Assembly: GCA_021769625.1 (NCBI GenBank)
Contig: JAETSN010000010.1
Location: 1 to 64,000, forward strand
Length of the DNA: 64,000 nt
Reading direction: 5' to 3'
Source: [Clostridium] symbiosum
GTDB lineage: Bacteria > Bacillota > Clostridia > Lachnospirales > Lachnospiraceae
Position numbers and translations under genes: made by a program. Within the stretch, counting starts at the first letter, position 1. Every line of letters starts with the position of its first letter. The notes beneath the pieces are model-generated. The model searched no databases. It was not told the DNA's origin and worked only from the letters and a program-made list of their open reading frames with translations. Positions 51,512 through 59,845 of this stretch are shown one piece after another.

Positions 51512-52540
51512 ATGAAGCTGGCATTTCTGGCTTTTACCGAAAAAGGATACGCTCTTGCCGGTTCTCTGGCGCAGACACTCGGCGGCAGCGTGATGCGCTG
51601 CGGGGAACCCGATTCCTTACAGGAATGGACAGGGAAACAGTTTGCCCAGGCGGATGGGCTGGTGTTTGTGGGCGCGGTGGGGATCGCCGTCCGGGCCATT
51701 GCCCCCTACATCGAAAAAAAGTGGAAGGATCCTGCGGTTGTGGCGGTGGATGAGTGCGCACAGTTTGCCGTGCCTCTGCTCTCCGGCCATCTGGGCGGGG
51801 CGAACAGCCTTGCCCGAGCCGTCAGTGCGGTTTGCGGCGCGCAGGCGGCCATCACCACCGCGACGGATGGAAACGGTGTGTTTGCCGTGGATGATTGGGC
51901 AAGGTGTCAGGGATTGTCGGTGATCGATCCGCAGCATATCAAACTGATCTCCGCCAGACTGCTGGCGGGGGACTGTATCAGGATGTATGTTCCCTGGCCT
52001 GTGGAGGGAGAAATCCCGCCGGGGGTGGCGCTTTCCGAAACGCTTCCCGCCGATGTGGCGGTGAGTGTCAGGAGAGAAGAAGCGGTGCTGTCATTGGCGC
52101 CGAAAATCGTGGCGCTGGGGGTGGGATGCCGGAAGGATACGCCACGGGATACCATAGAATCCGTGCTTCAGCAGTTTTTACAGGAAAGCGGATTGCAGAC
52201 GGAGGCCATTTATACCGTTGCCAGCATTGATTTAAAGAAGGAAGAGCCGGGGCTTTTGGACTTTTGCCGTTTCCATGGCTGGGAATTTCGAACCTGCAGC
52301 GCCGGGGAACTTCGGCAGGTACCCGGGGAATTCACTTCATCGGCCTTTGTCAGCCGGGTTGCAGGGGTGGATAATGTCTGCGAGCGCAGCGCTGTTTTTG
52401 TCAGCGGCGGCGGCCTGACCTGTAAAAAATTTACCTCTGACGGCGTGGCTATGGCGGCGGCGGTAAAGCCCTTTGCACTGAACTGGGGAAGAGGGGACTA
52501 TTTCCATGAGCAGGTCCGTGCGGAGGAAACATGCCGCTGA
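51512..52540 (+). CDS. cbiG: Cobalt-precorrin-5A hydrolase CbiG
   Basis: A 342-residue protein that opens the delta-lactone and releases acetaldehyde in the anaerobic route. The N-terminal domain has LVFVGAVGIAVRAIAPYI and LLSGHLGGANSLARAV; the middle domain follows; the C-terminal CbiG_C domain has VALGVGCRKDTPRDTIESVL and the SSAFVSRVAGVDNVCERSA segment. CbiG marks the oxygen-independent pathway. Confidence 0.95.
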   Translation: MKLAFLAFTEKGYALAGSLAQTLGGSVMRCGEPDSLQEWTGKQFAQADGLVFVGAVGIAVRAIAPYIEKKWKDPAVVAVDECAQFAVPLLSGHLGGANSLARAVSAVCGAQAAITTATDGNGVFAVDDWARCQGLSVIDPQHIKLISARLLAGDCIRMYVPWPVEGEIPPGVALSETLPADVAVSVRREEAVLSLAPKIVALGVGCRKDTPRDTIESVLQQFLQESGLQTEAIYTVASIDLKKEEPGLLDFCRFHGWEFRTCSAGELRQVPGEFTSSAFVSRVAGVDNVCERSAVFVSGGGLTCKKFTSDGVAMAAAVKPFALNWGRGDYFHEQVRAEETCR

Positions 52541-52618
52541 GGCGGTATACGGGCTGTGCGGCGATATCCGGTTGTTGTGTATGTATATGTGCGCGGAAAC
52601 GCGCAGAGGGGAGAAGCC

Positions 52619-53362
52619 ATGAATACTTTGTATGTAGTGGGCCTTGGTCCCGGCGGGGAACAGTTTCTCACCGGGGAGGCAAGAGAAGCGTTAAAACGGG
52701 CGCAGGTGCTGTGCGGCTATAGGGTGTATGTGGATCTGGCAGCGCCTTTATTTCCCGGAAAGGAAATCTATTCCTCTCCGATGAAGAAGGAGCTGGACCG
52801 CTGCCGTTTTGCCATGGAAACAGCGCAGGCGGGAAAAGATGTGGCGTTAGTGTGCAGCGGCGACGCCGGGGTATACGGTATGGCGGGGCTTGTGCTTCAG
52901 TTATCCCCCGGGTATCCCGGCGTGGAGATCCAGATCGTGGCGGGAGTCACGGCAGCCCTTTCGGGAGGGGCCGTGCTGGGCGCCCCTTTGGGACATGATT
53001 TTTGCGTGATCTCCCTCTCCGACCTTCTCACCCCCTGGGAGGTGATCGAGAAAAGGCTTCGCTGTGCAGCATGGGGAGATTTCTGTCTGTGCCTGTATAA
53101 TCCCAGTTCCCGCAAGCGGGCGGATCATCTGGCGAGAGCCTGCGATATCCTGCTGGCAGAGGGGAAATCCCCGGATACCGTATGCGGTTTTGTGCGGAAT
53201 ATCGGAAGGGAGGGGCAGAGCGCATCGGTGCTTACCCTGGGAGAGCTGAGGGACGCAAAGCTGGATATGTTTACCACGGTATTTATAGGTTCTTCCTTTA
53301 CGCAGGAAATTTCCGGGCGGATGGTGACACCGAGAGGATATGAGAAAAAATGCGGGTGGTAA
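52619..53362 (+). CDS. cbiH: Cobalt-precorrin-3 C17-methyltransferase CbiH
   Basis: A 247-residue ring-contracting methyltransferase: TLYVVGLGPGGEQFLTGEAR, GYRVYVDLAAPLF, CSGDAGVYGMAGL, LSGGAVLGAPLGHDFCVISLSD and LYNPSSRKRADHL, the last two typical of CobJ/CbiH. The ATG at 52619 follows an AGGGGAG site and begins where the family begins; an upstream ATG at 52556 adds 21 odd residues. It overlaps cbiJ by 13 bp. Confidence 0.94.
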   Translation: MNTLYVVGLGPGGEQFLTGEAREALKRAQVLCGYRVYVDLAAPLFPGKEIYSSPMKKELDRCRFAMETAQAGKDVALVCSGDAGVYGMAGLVLQLSPGYPGVEIQIVAGVTAALSGGAVLGAPLGHDFCVISLSDLLTPWEVIEKRLRCAAWGDFCLCLYNPSSRKRADHLARACDILLAEGKSPDTVCGFVRNIGREGQSASVLTLGELRDAKLDMFTTVFIGSSFTQEISGRMVTPRGYEKKCGW

Positions 53363-54093
53363 TTTTCGGCGGCACCACCGAGGGACGGGAGCTTTCCGCG
53401 GAGATGGCGGCCATGGGGGCTGAGACCGTGGTGTGTGTCGCTACAGAATATGGGAAAGCAGTACAGGAACAGGTGCCGGGGGTTCAGATCCTCTCCGGCA
53501 GGATGGATGAAAGAGAGATGGCAAAGGCGCTGGCAGGAGCCGGCCTGTGCATTGATGCCACGCATCCCTATGCCAGAGACGCCAGTCAGAATATCCGGAT
53601 GGCGGCAAAAATGGCAGGCGTTCCCTGTCGCAGGCTTCTCCGCCGGGAGAGCGAATTACCGCCGGAGAGTGTTTTGGTGGACTGCGCCGAAGACGCCGCA
53701 CGGTTTTTGCAGGACAAAGAGGGAAATGTGCTTCTCACCACGGGGGCAAAGGAGCTGGCGGCTTTTTCTCTGGTGGAAAGGCAGCGGCTGTATCCCCGGG
53801 TGCTGCCGTTACAGGAAAGTCTTGGGATTTGTGAGAAAATGGGAATTTCCCGGGGAAATATCATTGCCATGCAGGGACCTTTTTCCCGCGAATTGAACGC
53901 GGCGCTGATCCGCCGGTTTTCCATCCGGTGGCTGGTGACGAAGGACGGCGGTGAGGCGGGCGGTTTTGCCGAAAAGGCGGAGGCTGCCCGGGAGACGGGG
54001 GCATGCCTTGTGGTGATCCGCCGTCCGAAGGAGGATGGGGAGTCCTATGAAACGATTTTGAAACTTTGTAAGGAGATGATGGAATGCAGGTAA
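53350..54093 (+). CDS. cbiJ: Cobalt-precorrin-6A reductase CbiJ
   Basis: A 247-residue NAD(P)H-dependent reductase with an N-terminal Rossmann loop IFGGTTEGRELSAEM, the IDATHPYARDASQNI motif, LLTTGAKELAAF and the C-terminal MQGPFSRELNAALI with VTKDGGEAGGF. Length normal. Overlaps cbiH (13 bp) and cbiET (10 bp). Confidence 0.94.
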   Translation: MRVVIFGGTTEGRELSAEMAAMGAETVVCVATEYGKAVQEQVPGVQILSGRMDEREMAKALAGAGLCIDATHPYARDASQNIRMAAKMAGVPCRRLLRRESELPPESVLVDCAEDAARFLQDKEGNVLLTTGAKELAAFSLVERQRLYPRVLPLQESLGICEKMGISRGNIIAMQGPFSRELNAALIRRFSIRWLVTKDGGEAGGFAEKAEAARETGACLVVIRRPKEDGESYETILKLCKEMMECR

Positions 54094-55283
54094 TATTGGC
54101 AGCGGCCGGCGGGGGAAATCCGGGAACCATAACCGGGGACTGCCGGCAGGCGCTGAAAGACGCGGACTGTATCATCGGAGCCGACAGGCTTCTGAAAGAA
54201 CTTCCGGAAGAATGCACAGGGAATCGGATAGCGGCTGCAAGGCCCGAAGAAATCCTCGGGATCCTCCGGTCCCGCAAAGAGGGATGTGTCGTGCTCTACA
54301 GCGGGGACACCGGCTTTTATTCCGGCGCCCGGACCCTGATCCCCCTGCTGGAAAAGGAGGGCATTTCCTATACCGTGCTTCCAGGAATCTCCAGCGTGCA
54401 GCTGCTCTCGGCGGCGCTTGGCAGGCCGTGGCAGGATTGGATGCTTGTCTCCGCTCACGGGATGGATTGTAACCCGGTGGGGGCGGTCATGCAGGGAAAA
54501 CCGGTGTTTTTCCTTACCGGCGGAGATCTGGGCCCGGCGAAGCTGTGCCGCAGACTGGCGGAAGCGGGGCTTCGGGACCTGCCCGTTGTCGTGGGGGAGA
54601 ATCTTTCCTGCCCTCATCAGCGCATTCTTCACGGCAGCGCCGGGGCGTTTGCGGGAGAGGCATTTGAACCGCTCAGCGTACTGCTGGCGGAGGCAGCGCC
54701 GGCTGTCCGGCGTCGGACACCGGGCTTTCCGGATTCCCTCTTTACCCGGGGGGAAGTCCCCATGACGAAACAGGAGGTGCGGGCCGCGGCGCTGGCAAAG
54801 CTGGCGCCTGATCCCGGCGATATTCTTTGGGACGTGGGAGCCGGTACCGGCAGCGTGAGCATCGAGCTGGCGCTGGCGGCAAGCTGGGGGCGGACTTATG
54901 CGGTGGAGTGCGAGAAAAAGGCCTGCAGCCTTATTCGGATCAACAGGGAAAAACTGGGGGCGTGGAATGTAAAGCTGATAGAAGGTGCTGCTCCTCAGGC
55001 GCTGGAAGGGCTGGAAACTCCGGATGCGGTGTTTATCGGCGGTACCAGAGGCTCCATGGAAAAGGTGGTAAATCTGGTGGTTGACAGAAATCCCGGAGCC
55101 AGAATCTGTATTTCAGCTATCTGCATCGAAACGCTGTATCAGGCGGTGCAGGCGCTGCAGGGCGCAGGCATCCGGCCGGAGGTGACGCAGATCGGCATCA
55201 GCCGGGGGAAGGCGGCAGGCTCCCTTCATATGCTTATGGCCAATAATCCTGTATTTCTGATTGCGGGGAATTGCGATGGTTGA
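54084..55283 (+). CDS. cobL: Cobalt-precorrin-7 methyltransferase/decarboxylase fusion CbiET
   Basis: A 399-residue fusion. Residues 1-205 are CbiE (C5 methylation): ILAAAGGGNPGTITGD, VVLYSGDTGFYSGARTL, GISSVQLLSAALGRPW. Residues 210-399 are CbiT (C15 methylation and decarboxylation): TKQEVRAAALAKL, WDVGAGTGSVSIELAL and FIGGTRGSMEKVV. Fused CbiET equals CobL of the aerobic route. It overlaps cbiA by 23 bp. Confidence 0.95.
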   Translation: MQVILAAAGGGNPGTITGDCRQALKDADCIIGADRLLKELPEECTGNRIAAARPEEILGILRSRKEGCVVLYSGDTGFYSGARTLIPLLEKEGISYTVLPGISSVQLLSAALGRPWQDWMLVSAHGMDCNPVGAVMQGKPVFFLTGGDLGPAKLCRRLAEAGLRDLPVVVGENLSCPHQRILHGSAGAFAGEAFEPLSVLLAEAAPAVRRRTPGFPDSLFTRGEVPMTKQEVRAAALAKLAPDPGDILWDVGAGTGSVSIELALAASWGRTYAVECEKKACSLIRINREKLGAWNVKLIEGAAPQALEGLETPDAVFIGGTRGSMEKVVNLVVDRNPGARICISAICIETLYQAVQALQGAGIRPEVTQIGISRGKAAGSLHMLMANNPVFLIAGNCDG

Positions 55284-56643
55284 GTTATTACTGGCGGCTC
55301 CCGCCTCCGGCAGCGGGAAAACCGCCGTCACCTGTGCGCTGCTTGCGGCGTTTGCAAAGAGAGGACTCTCCCCCTGTGCTTTCAAGTGCGGGCCGGACTA
55401 TATCGATCCCATGTTTCACCGCTCGGTGCTGGGGGTGGAGAGTCACAATCTGGACTTATTCCTCTGCGGGGAAGACAGGCTTCGCCTCCTCTATGAACGC
55501 CGTCTTTTCGGCCACGGAGCAGCCGTGTGCGAAGGGGTCATGGGGTTTTATGACGGTGTGGGCGGAAGTACCGACAAAGCCAGCGCATGGCATGTGGCCG
55601 ACACACTGAAACTGCCTGTTTTGCTGGTCATTCGCCCTAAGGGGAGCAGCCTGACATTGGCGGCGCAGATAAAAGGGATCTGCGGCTTTCGGAAAGGAAA
55701 CCGGATCCGGGGTGTTTTCCTCAATGACTGTCCGCCCATGCTCTTTGGCAGCCTTGCTCCCATGTTGGAAAGGGAGACGGGCCTGCCGGTGCTTGGATAT
55801 CTGCCCCACATGGAGGAGGCTGTCTTTGAAAGCCGTCATCTTGGGTTATACACTGCCGGAGAGATTGCGGGCCTGCGGCAGCGTATAGAGGTGTTGGCCG
55901 GGAAACTGGAAGAGACGACAGATATGGAGCGGCTGCTTGAGTTGTTTGCGGGCAGAGAGCGGGGAGATGCTTTCCGGCCGGTTCAGGCGCCTGTAAAAGC
56001 CCGGATCGCCGTGGCCAGAGATGAAGCCTTTTGTTTCACTTACGCGGAGACGCTTGATGTTTTTCGGGAAGCCGGAGCGGAGCTTGTGGAATTCAGCCCT
56101 CTGCGGGATGCTGATCTACCGGAACGGATCGGCGGACTGTACCTGCCCGGCGGTTATCCGGAACTGTATGCCGGACGGCTTTCCAAAAACGAGGCAATGC
56201 GGAAAGCCATCCGGAGGGCGGTTCGGGACGGCCTGCCCACTGTGGCGGAATGCGGCGGGTTCCTCTATCTGGGGCGGACTTTGGAGGATGAAACCGGCAC
56301 GGCTTATCCCATGACAGGGATACTCCCCGGGGACGGGATCAAAAAGGAAAGACCGGTGCGTTTTGGCTATGCTTATCTGACGGCAAAAAGCGACAGTCTG
56401 CTGTTTGATGAAGGAGAACGAATTCCGGTGCATGAATTCCATTATTGGGATTCCAGCGAAAACGGGGAGGGCTTTGCTGCGAAAAAGCCGGTTTCCGGAA
56501 GAAGCTGGCTGTGCGGTTTCGGAGAGAAAAACCTGTATGCGGCGTTTTCCCATCTGTATTTCTGGGGGACGCCCCGGTGGGGGGAGCGGTTTGTGGAGGC
56601 GGCAGGCCGGTATTCGCAGAAGGGTATTGGCGGCGGACGCTGA
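55261..56643 (+). CDS. cbiA: Cobyrinate a,c-diamide synthase CbiA
   Basis: A 460-residue glutamine amidotransferase that amidates the a and c acetates of cobyrinate. N-terminal P-loop APASGSGKTAVTCAL, FKCGPDYIDPMFH, GVMGFYDGVG; C-terminal class I GATase domain with YLPGGYPELYA, nucleophile in VAECGGFLYLG and the closing HEFHYWDSS. The last codons (GGGR) and the TGA stop overlap the left arm of R-element copy 4, so the exact end may have been set by that element. Last gene before the break in the cob cluster. Confidence 0.95.
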   Translation: MRGIAMVELLLAAPASGSGKTAVTCALLAAFAKRGLSPCAFKCGPDYIDPMFHRSVLGVESHNLDLFLCGEDRLRLLYERRLFGHGAAVCEGVMGFYDGVGGSTDKASAWHVADTLKLPVLLVIRPKGSSLTLAAQIKGICGFRKGNRIRGVFLNDCPPMLFGSLAPMLERETGLPVLGYLPHMEEAVFESRHLGLYTAGEIAGLRQRIEVLAGKLEETTDMERLLELFAGRERGDAFRPVQAPVKARIAVARDEAFCFTYAETLDVFREAGAELVEFSPLRDADLPERIGGLYLPGGYPELYAGRLSKNEAMRKAIRRAVRDGLPTVAECGGFLYLGRTLEDETGTAYPMTGILPGDGIKKERPVRFGYAYLTAKSDSLLFDEGERIPVHEFHYWDSSENGEGFAAKKPVSGRSWLCGFGEKNLYAAFSHLYFWGTPRWGERFVEAAGRYSQKGIGGGR

Positions 56644-56824
56644 GAAGAACATAAAATACTACGTCGCCACGCTCTCGCTCGGGCTCTGTCCCTCAAGAGG
56701 CTGGGAAAGCGCAGCGGACACATAAGGCACCAAAGTACGGTGCCTAAGTGCCGGCGTTTTTCAAAGGGCTCCTTAAGTATTTTATGTCCTTCTCAGCTGA
56801 CTGAGGTGTTAATTAAGTGACAAT
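56626..56824 (+). repeat. R-element copy 4
   Basis: About 200 bp. Arms 56640-56660 and 56776-56796 pair with one mismatch (ctgagaag against cttctcag at the base). The core carries an extra 20-odd bases (gggctctgtccctcaagagg) and its tip stem reads ggcacc/ggtgcc where copies 2 and 3 have ggcgct/agcgcc. The outer left end is missing or lies in cbiA; the right end aattaagtgacaat abuts copy 5. With copy 5 it fills the 484-bp gap between cbiA and cobT. Confidence 0.85.
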
Positions 56825-57075
56825 AGTTCAGCCTGCAGTACGATTTGGTTAATGGCAACGGACGCCGGAAGGAAAATCGAATCCTCCGTCGCCACGCTCT
56901 CGCTCCGTAAAAAGCGTAGCGGACACTAGGCTCGAAAATACCATGTGAAATTTTGCTTTTCAAATTTCACATTGGCTAATGTGCCGACGCTTTTTAAGGG
57001 GCTCCTTGAGGATTTGATTTTCCTTCCGGCTGGTCTGATGGTGTTAACTGAATAATACGGAAGGTTAAACAGTTA
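56825..57075 (+). repeat. R-element copy 5
   Basis: About 251 bp, the longest copy, with ends agttcagcct and taaacagtta. Arms 56864-56886 and 57008-57030 pair across 23 positions with one G-T wobble and have the ggaaggaaaatc sequence of copy 1, not the aacataaaat sequence of copies 2-4. The tip holds an extra palindrome (atgtgaaattt / aaatttcacat, about 56943-56972). No coding potential. A ttaaac near 57065 followed at 16 bp by tataaa could act as a weak promoter for cobT. Confidence 0.88.
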
Positions 57076-57127
57076 CGAGATCATTATATAAAATTCCTGC
57101 GTGGTACAGGAGAAAGAAGGAATCAGA

Positions 57128-58204
57128 ATGGAACAGTACGAAGAGCAGCTGCAGCGGCAGCTGCAAAGCATTACCGGGCCGGATGAAAAGGCCCGGGGAG
57201 CGGCCCGCATGAGGTGGAACAGCTGTGCAAAACCGTTGGGAAGCCTCGGCCTGTTGGAGGCCGCTGTTGAAGATATTGCCGCTCTCACCGGCAGCACGGA
57301 GATTTCTCTTTTTCCCCGGTCGGTGCTGGTGCTGTGCGCCGACAACGGCGTGGTGGCTCAGGGGGTAACCCAGTCTGACAGCAGTGTCACGGCCATCGTC
57401 ACTGAAAATCTGGCGAAGAGGCGCACTTCTGTATGTCGGATGGCGGCAGTGGCGCATTGTCAGGTAGTGCCGGTGGATATGGGAATTTTGAATTTCTCCC
57501 CCACAGAAGGGGTGTTGGACAGACGGATCGGCAACGGCACAGGCGATATATCCCAGGGGCCTGCCATGACCCGCAAGCAGGCGGCGCAGGCTGTGCTTGT
57601 GGGAATGGAGCTGGTGCGGGAACAGCGGGAGCAGGGGGTACGGCTGCTGGCCACGGGGGAGATGGGCATCGGCAATACCACGACCTCCAGCGCAGTTGCC
57701 AGTGTGCTTCTCGCCAGAGAAGTGTCGGAGATGACAGGCCGGGGCGCAGGACTTTCCCGGGAGGGCTTAGAGCGGAAGATCCGTGCCATCAAAGAGGCTC
57801 TTTCCCGGAACCGGCCGGATCCCGGTGACATACTGGACGTGATCTCCAAGGTGGGAGGTTTTGATATTGCTGGGCTTTGCGGCGTATTTCTGGGCGGTGC
57901 TGTCTATAACGTACCGGTGTTGGCCGACGGGTTTATCAGCACCATCGCGGCATTGTGCGCTGTGCGGATGTGCCCGAAAGCGGAAAAAGCTGTCTTTGCC
58001 AGCCATGTCTCCGCCGAGCCTGCGGGCGGCATGGTACTGGAAGCCCTGCACCGCAAACCGCTTATAACCGCTGAGATGCGGCTGGGAGAGGGGACCGGCG
58101 CGGTGGCGGCTATGCCTTTGCTCGATATGGCGTGCGCCGTGTATCAGGAAAGTTATACGTTTGAACAGGGCGGCATCGAGCAGTATGTGCCGCTTGGTGA
58201 TTGA
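57128..58204 (+). CDS. cobT: Nicotinate-nucleotide:DMB phosphoribosyltransferase CobT
   Basis: A 358-residue enzyme that makes the alpha-ribazole phosphate (or analogue) of the lower ligand. Motifs: KPLGSLGLLE, VLCADNGVVAQGVTQ, GEMGIGNTTTSSAV and the catalytic Glu region EMRLGEGTGA. The ATG at 57128 has AGAAGG 7 nt upstream; a GTG at 57101 is possible but lacks a site. First gene after the two R-elements; its stop overlaps the cobU start by one base. No bluB or bza genes are seen, so the lower base must come from elsewhere. Confidence 0.95.
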   Translation: MEQYEEQLQRQLQSITGPDEKARGAARMRWNSCAKPLGSLGLLEAAVEDIAALTGSTEISLFPRSVLVLCADNGVVAQGVTQSDSSVTAIVTENLAKRRTSVCRMAAVAHCQVVPVDMGILNFSPTEGVLDRRIGNGTGDISQGPAMTRKQAAQAVLVGMELVREQREQGVRLLATGEMGIGNTTTSSAVASVLLAREVSEMTGRGAGLSREGLERKIRAIKEALSRNRPDPGDILDVISKVGGFDIAGLCGVFLGGAVYNVPVLADGFISTIAALCAVRMCPKAEKAVFASHVSAEPAGGMVLEALHRKPLITAEMRLGEGTGAVAAMPLLDMACAVYQESYTFEQGGIEQYVPLGD

Positions 58205-58734
58205 TGATGATGACGCTGGTAGTTGGAGGCGCAGCCTCCGGAAAGAGTGAATTTGCCGAGGGGCTGGTGCTGAATATCGAAGGCCTGCCCCGCTATTACA
58301 TTGCCACCATGCAGCCCTTTGATGACGAGTGCAGGCTGCGTATCCGCCGTCATCGGGAAATGCGGGCAAAAAAGCAGTTTCAGACGGTGGAATGCTACCT
58401 GAATCTGGAACAGGTTATCCTGCGGAAAAGGGGAGTGGCGCTGGTGGAATGCATGAGCAATCTGGCAGCCAACGAGCTGTACAGCCCCGGCGGTGCAGGG
58501 GATGCAGCCGCAGAGTCCATCGAGCGCGGGATCCGGCATCTGCGGAGTCAGTGCGAAGAACTGATCATTGTTTCCAATGAGGTGTTTAGCGGCGGCTTAA
58601 GTTATGAAGGGGACACCCTGCGCTACCTGCGGGTGCTGGCACAGGTAAACCGGATGCTGGCGAGAGAAGCGGATATGGTATATGAGGTTGCCTGTGGCAT
58701 TGCCGTATGTCATAAGGGGGAGGGAAGAAGATGA
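58204..58734 (+). CDS. cobU: Adenosylcobinamide kinase/guanylyltransferase CobU
   Basis: A 176-residue bifunctional enzyme that phosphorylates adenosylcobinamide and adds GMP. P-loop VVGGAASGKSEFAE, YYIATMQPFDDE, RIRRHREMR, and the C-terminal VSNEVFSGGL followed by READMVYEVACGIAV. The first of three in-frame ATGs (58204, 58207, 58210) is given; which is used cannot be told. Overlaps cobS by 4 bp. Confidence 0.9.
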   Translation: MMMTLVVGGAASGKSEFAEGLVLNIEGLPRYYIATMQPFDDECRLRIRRHREMRAKKQFQTVECYLNLEQVILRKRGVALVECMSNLAANELYSPGGAGDAAAESIERGIRHLRSQCEELIIVSNEVFSGGLSYEGDTLRYLRVLAQVNRMLAREADMVYEVACGIAVCHKGEGRR

Positions 58735-59519
58735 GGAATATTTTGCAGACTATTGCAGTGGCTTTCGCCATGTTTTCCACTATCCCCGTCCCTCAGCCGG
58801 TGTGGACGGAAAAAAATATGCGCTGCGCTCTGTGCGCCTTCCCGCTGGTCGGGCTTGTGTGCGGCCTCCTCTGGTGGGGGTGGGCAGCGCTTATGGACTA
58901 TGCGGGCGGTTCCCCGCTGCTGCTGGCGGGAGGGTTGTGTGTCATCCCGGTGCTGGTGACCGGCGGCATCCATCTGGACGGTTATGCCGACACCAGTGAC
59001 GCGCTGGGAAGCTGCGGCCCTCCGGAAAAGAAGCAGGAAATTTTAAAGGATCCCCGGTGCGGCGCATTTGCTGTTATCCGGCTCTGTACCTGGTTCGTGG
59101 CATATTTTGCCCTCTGTGCTTCTGTGAGATGGGACGAGGGGGCACTGTGGTGCATGGGGATCGCCTTTGTGCTGGAACGATGCCTTTCCGGATGGGCCAT
59201 TGCCTCCTTTCCGCTCGCAAAAGATACCGGCCTTGCCCACACCTTTGCCACTGCTGCGGATAAAAAGAGGGTGCGTGCTGTGCTGGCGGTATCTTCGGTG
59301 CTTTTGGCGGCCGCACTGCTTTTCACGGGAGGTCTGGCCGGTATTTTCATGGTGCTGGCGGCGGGTTTTATTTTGTGGCGCTACTACAGAGTATCAAAGA
59401 AGCAGTTCGGCGGCATCACCGGCGATCTGGCGGGATGGTTTCTGCAGCGGGCGGAGCTTTGGATGCTGGGGGCGCTGGCTGCTGCGAGGTTGTTGGAGGG
59501 AATGACGTGGTTTTCGTGA
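58731..59519 (+). CDS. cobS: Cobalamin synthase CobS
   Basis: A 262-residue membrane enzyme joining GDP-cobinamide to alpha-ribazole. About six helices; signature TGGIHLDGYADTSDALGS with the Asp cluster that binds Mg2+, plus MFSTIPVPQPVWTEKNMRCAL near the N-terminus. The last codons overlap the following short gene by 13 bp. Confidence 0.95.
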   Translation: MRNILQTIAVAFAMFSTIPVPQPVWTEKNMRCALCAFPLVGLVCGLLWWGWAALMDYAGGSPLLLAGGLCVIPVLVTGGIHLDGYADTSDALGSCGPPEKKQEILKDPRCGAFAVIRLCTWFVAYFALCASVRWDEGALWCMGIAFVLERCLSGWAIASFPLAKDTGLAHTFATAADKKRVRAVLAVSSVLLAAALLFTGGLAGIFMVLAAGFILWRYYRVSKKQFGGITGDLAGWFLQRAELWMLGALAAARLLEGMTWFS

Positions 59520-59845
59520 CGGGGCCGCTTTACAGCGGGAAAAAAACTTTTATAAAAGAGTGGATGCACTGGGATGAAGAAGCTCTGTCCCGACATGCTG
59601 TGTGGGATGTGCAGAAGCTCGCCGCGGAATGTGACGATCTGGAATTGCTGGCGGAAGAACTTTCGAAAAAACAGGTGGTGATCGCCACAGAGGTAGGGGG
59701 CGGTATTGTGCCTGCCGATGAAAGGGAGCGCGCAGCGCGGGAGGCTGCGGGGCGGTTGGCCTGTCTGCTGGCGGAAAAAGCGGATCTCGTTATCCGGGTA
59801 TTCTGCGGAATTCCAACGGTTATAAAGGGGAAGGAAATACGGTGA
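59507..59845 (+). CDS. Second, short CobU-like P-loop protein
   Basis: A 112-residue protein with a P-loop-like start VFVTGPLYSGKKTF (GxxxSGK-KT) and a C-terminal half that matches the end of CobU: VVIATEVGGGIVPADERERAAREAAGRLACLLAEKAD, cut here by the conserved GGGIVP, then VIRVFCGIPTVIKG. The middle of CobU, including the RIRxHR guanylylation region, is missing. GTG start at 59507 with GGAGGG 7 nt upstream, inside the cobS end. A compact kinase-only or regulatory CobU relative is plausible; the full CobU lies just upstream. Confidence 0.75.
   Translation: MVFVTGPLYSGKKTFIKEWMHWDEEALSRHAVWDVQKLAAECDDLELLAEELSKKQVVIATEVGGGIVPADERERAAREAAGRLACLLAEKADLVIRVFCGIPTVIKGKEIR

Noticed and set aside
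1-57075. R-elements as CRISPR, IS elements or terminators
   Set aside because: Copies are single and kilobases apart or differ in sequence, contain no transposase frame, and their hairpins are not followed by T tracts.
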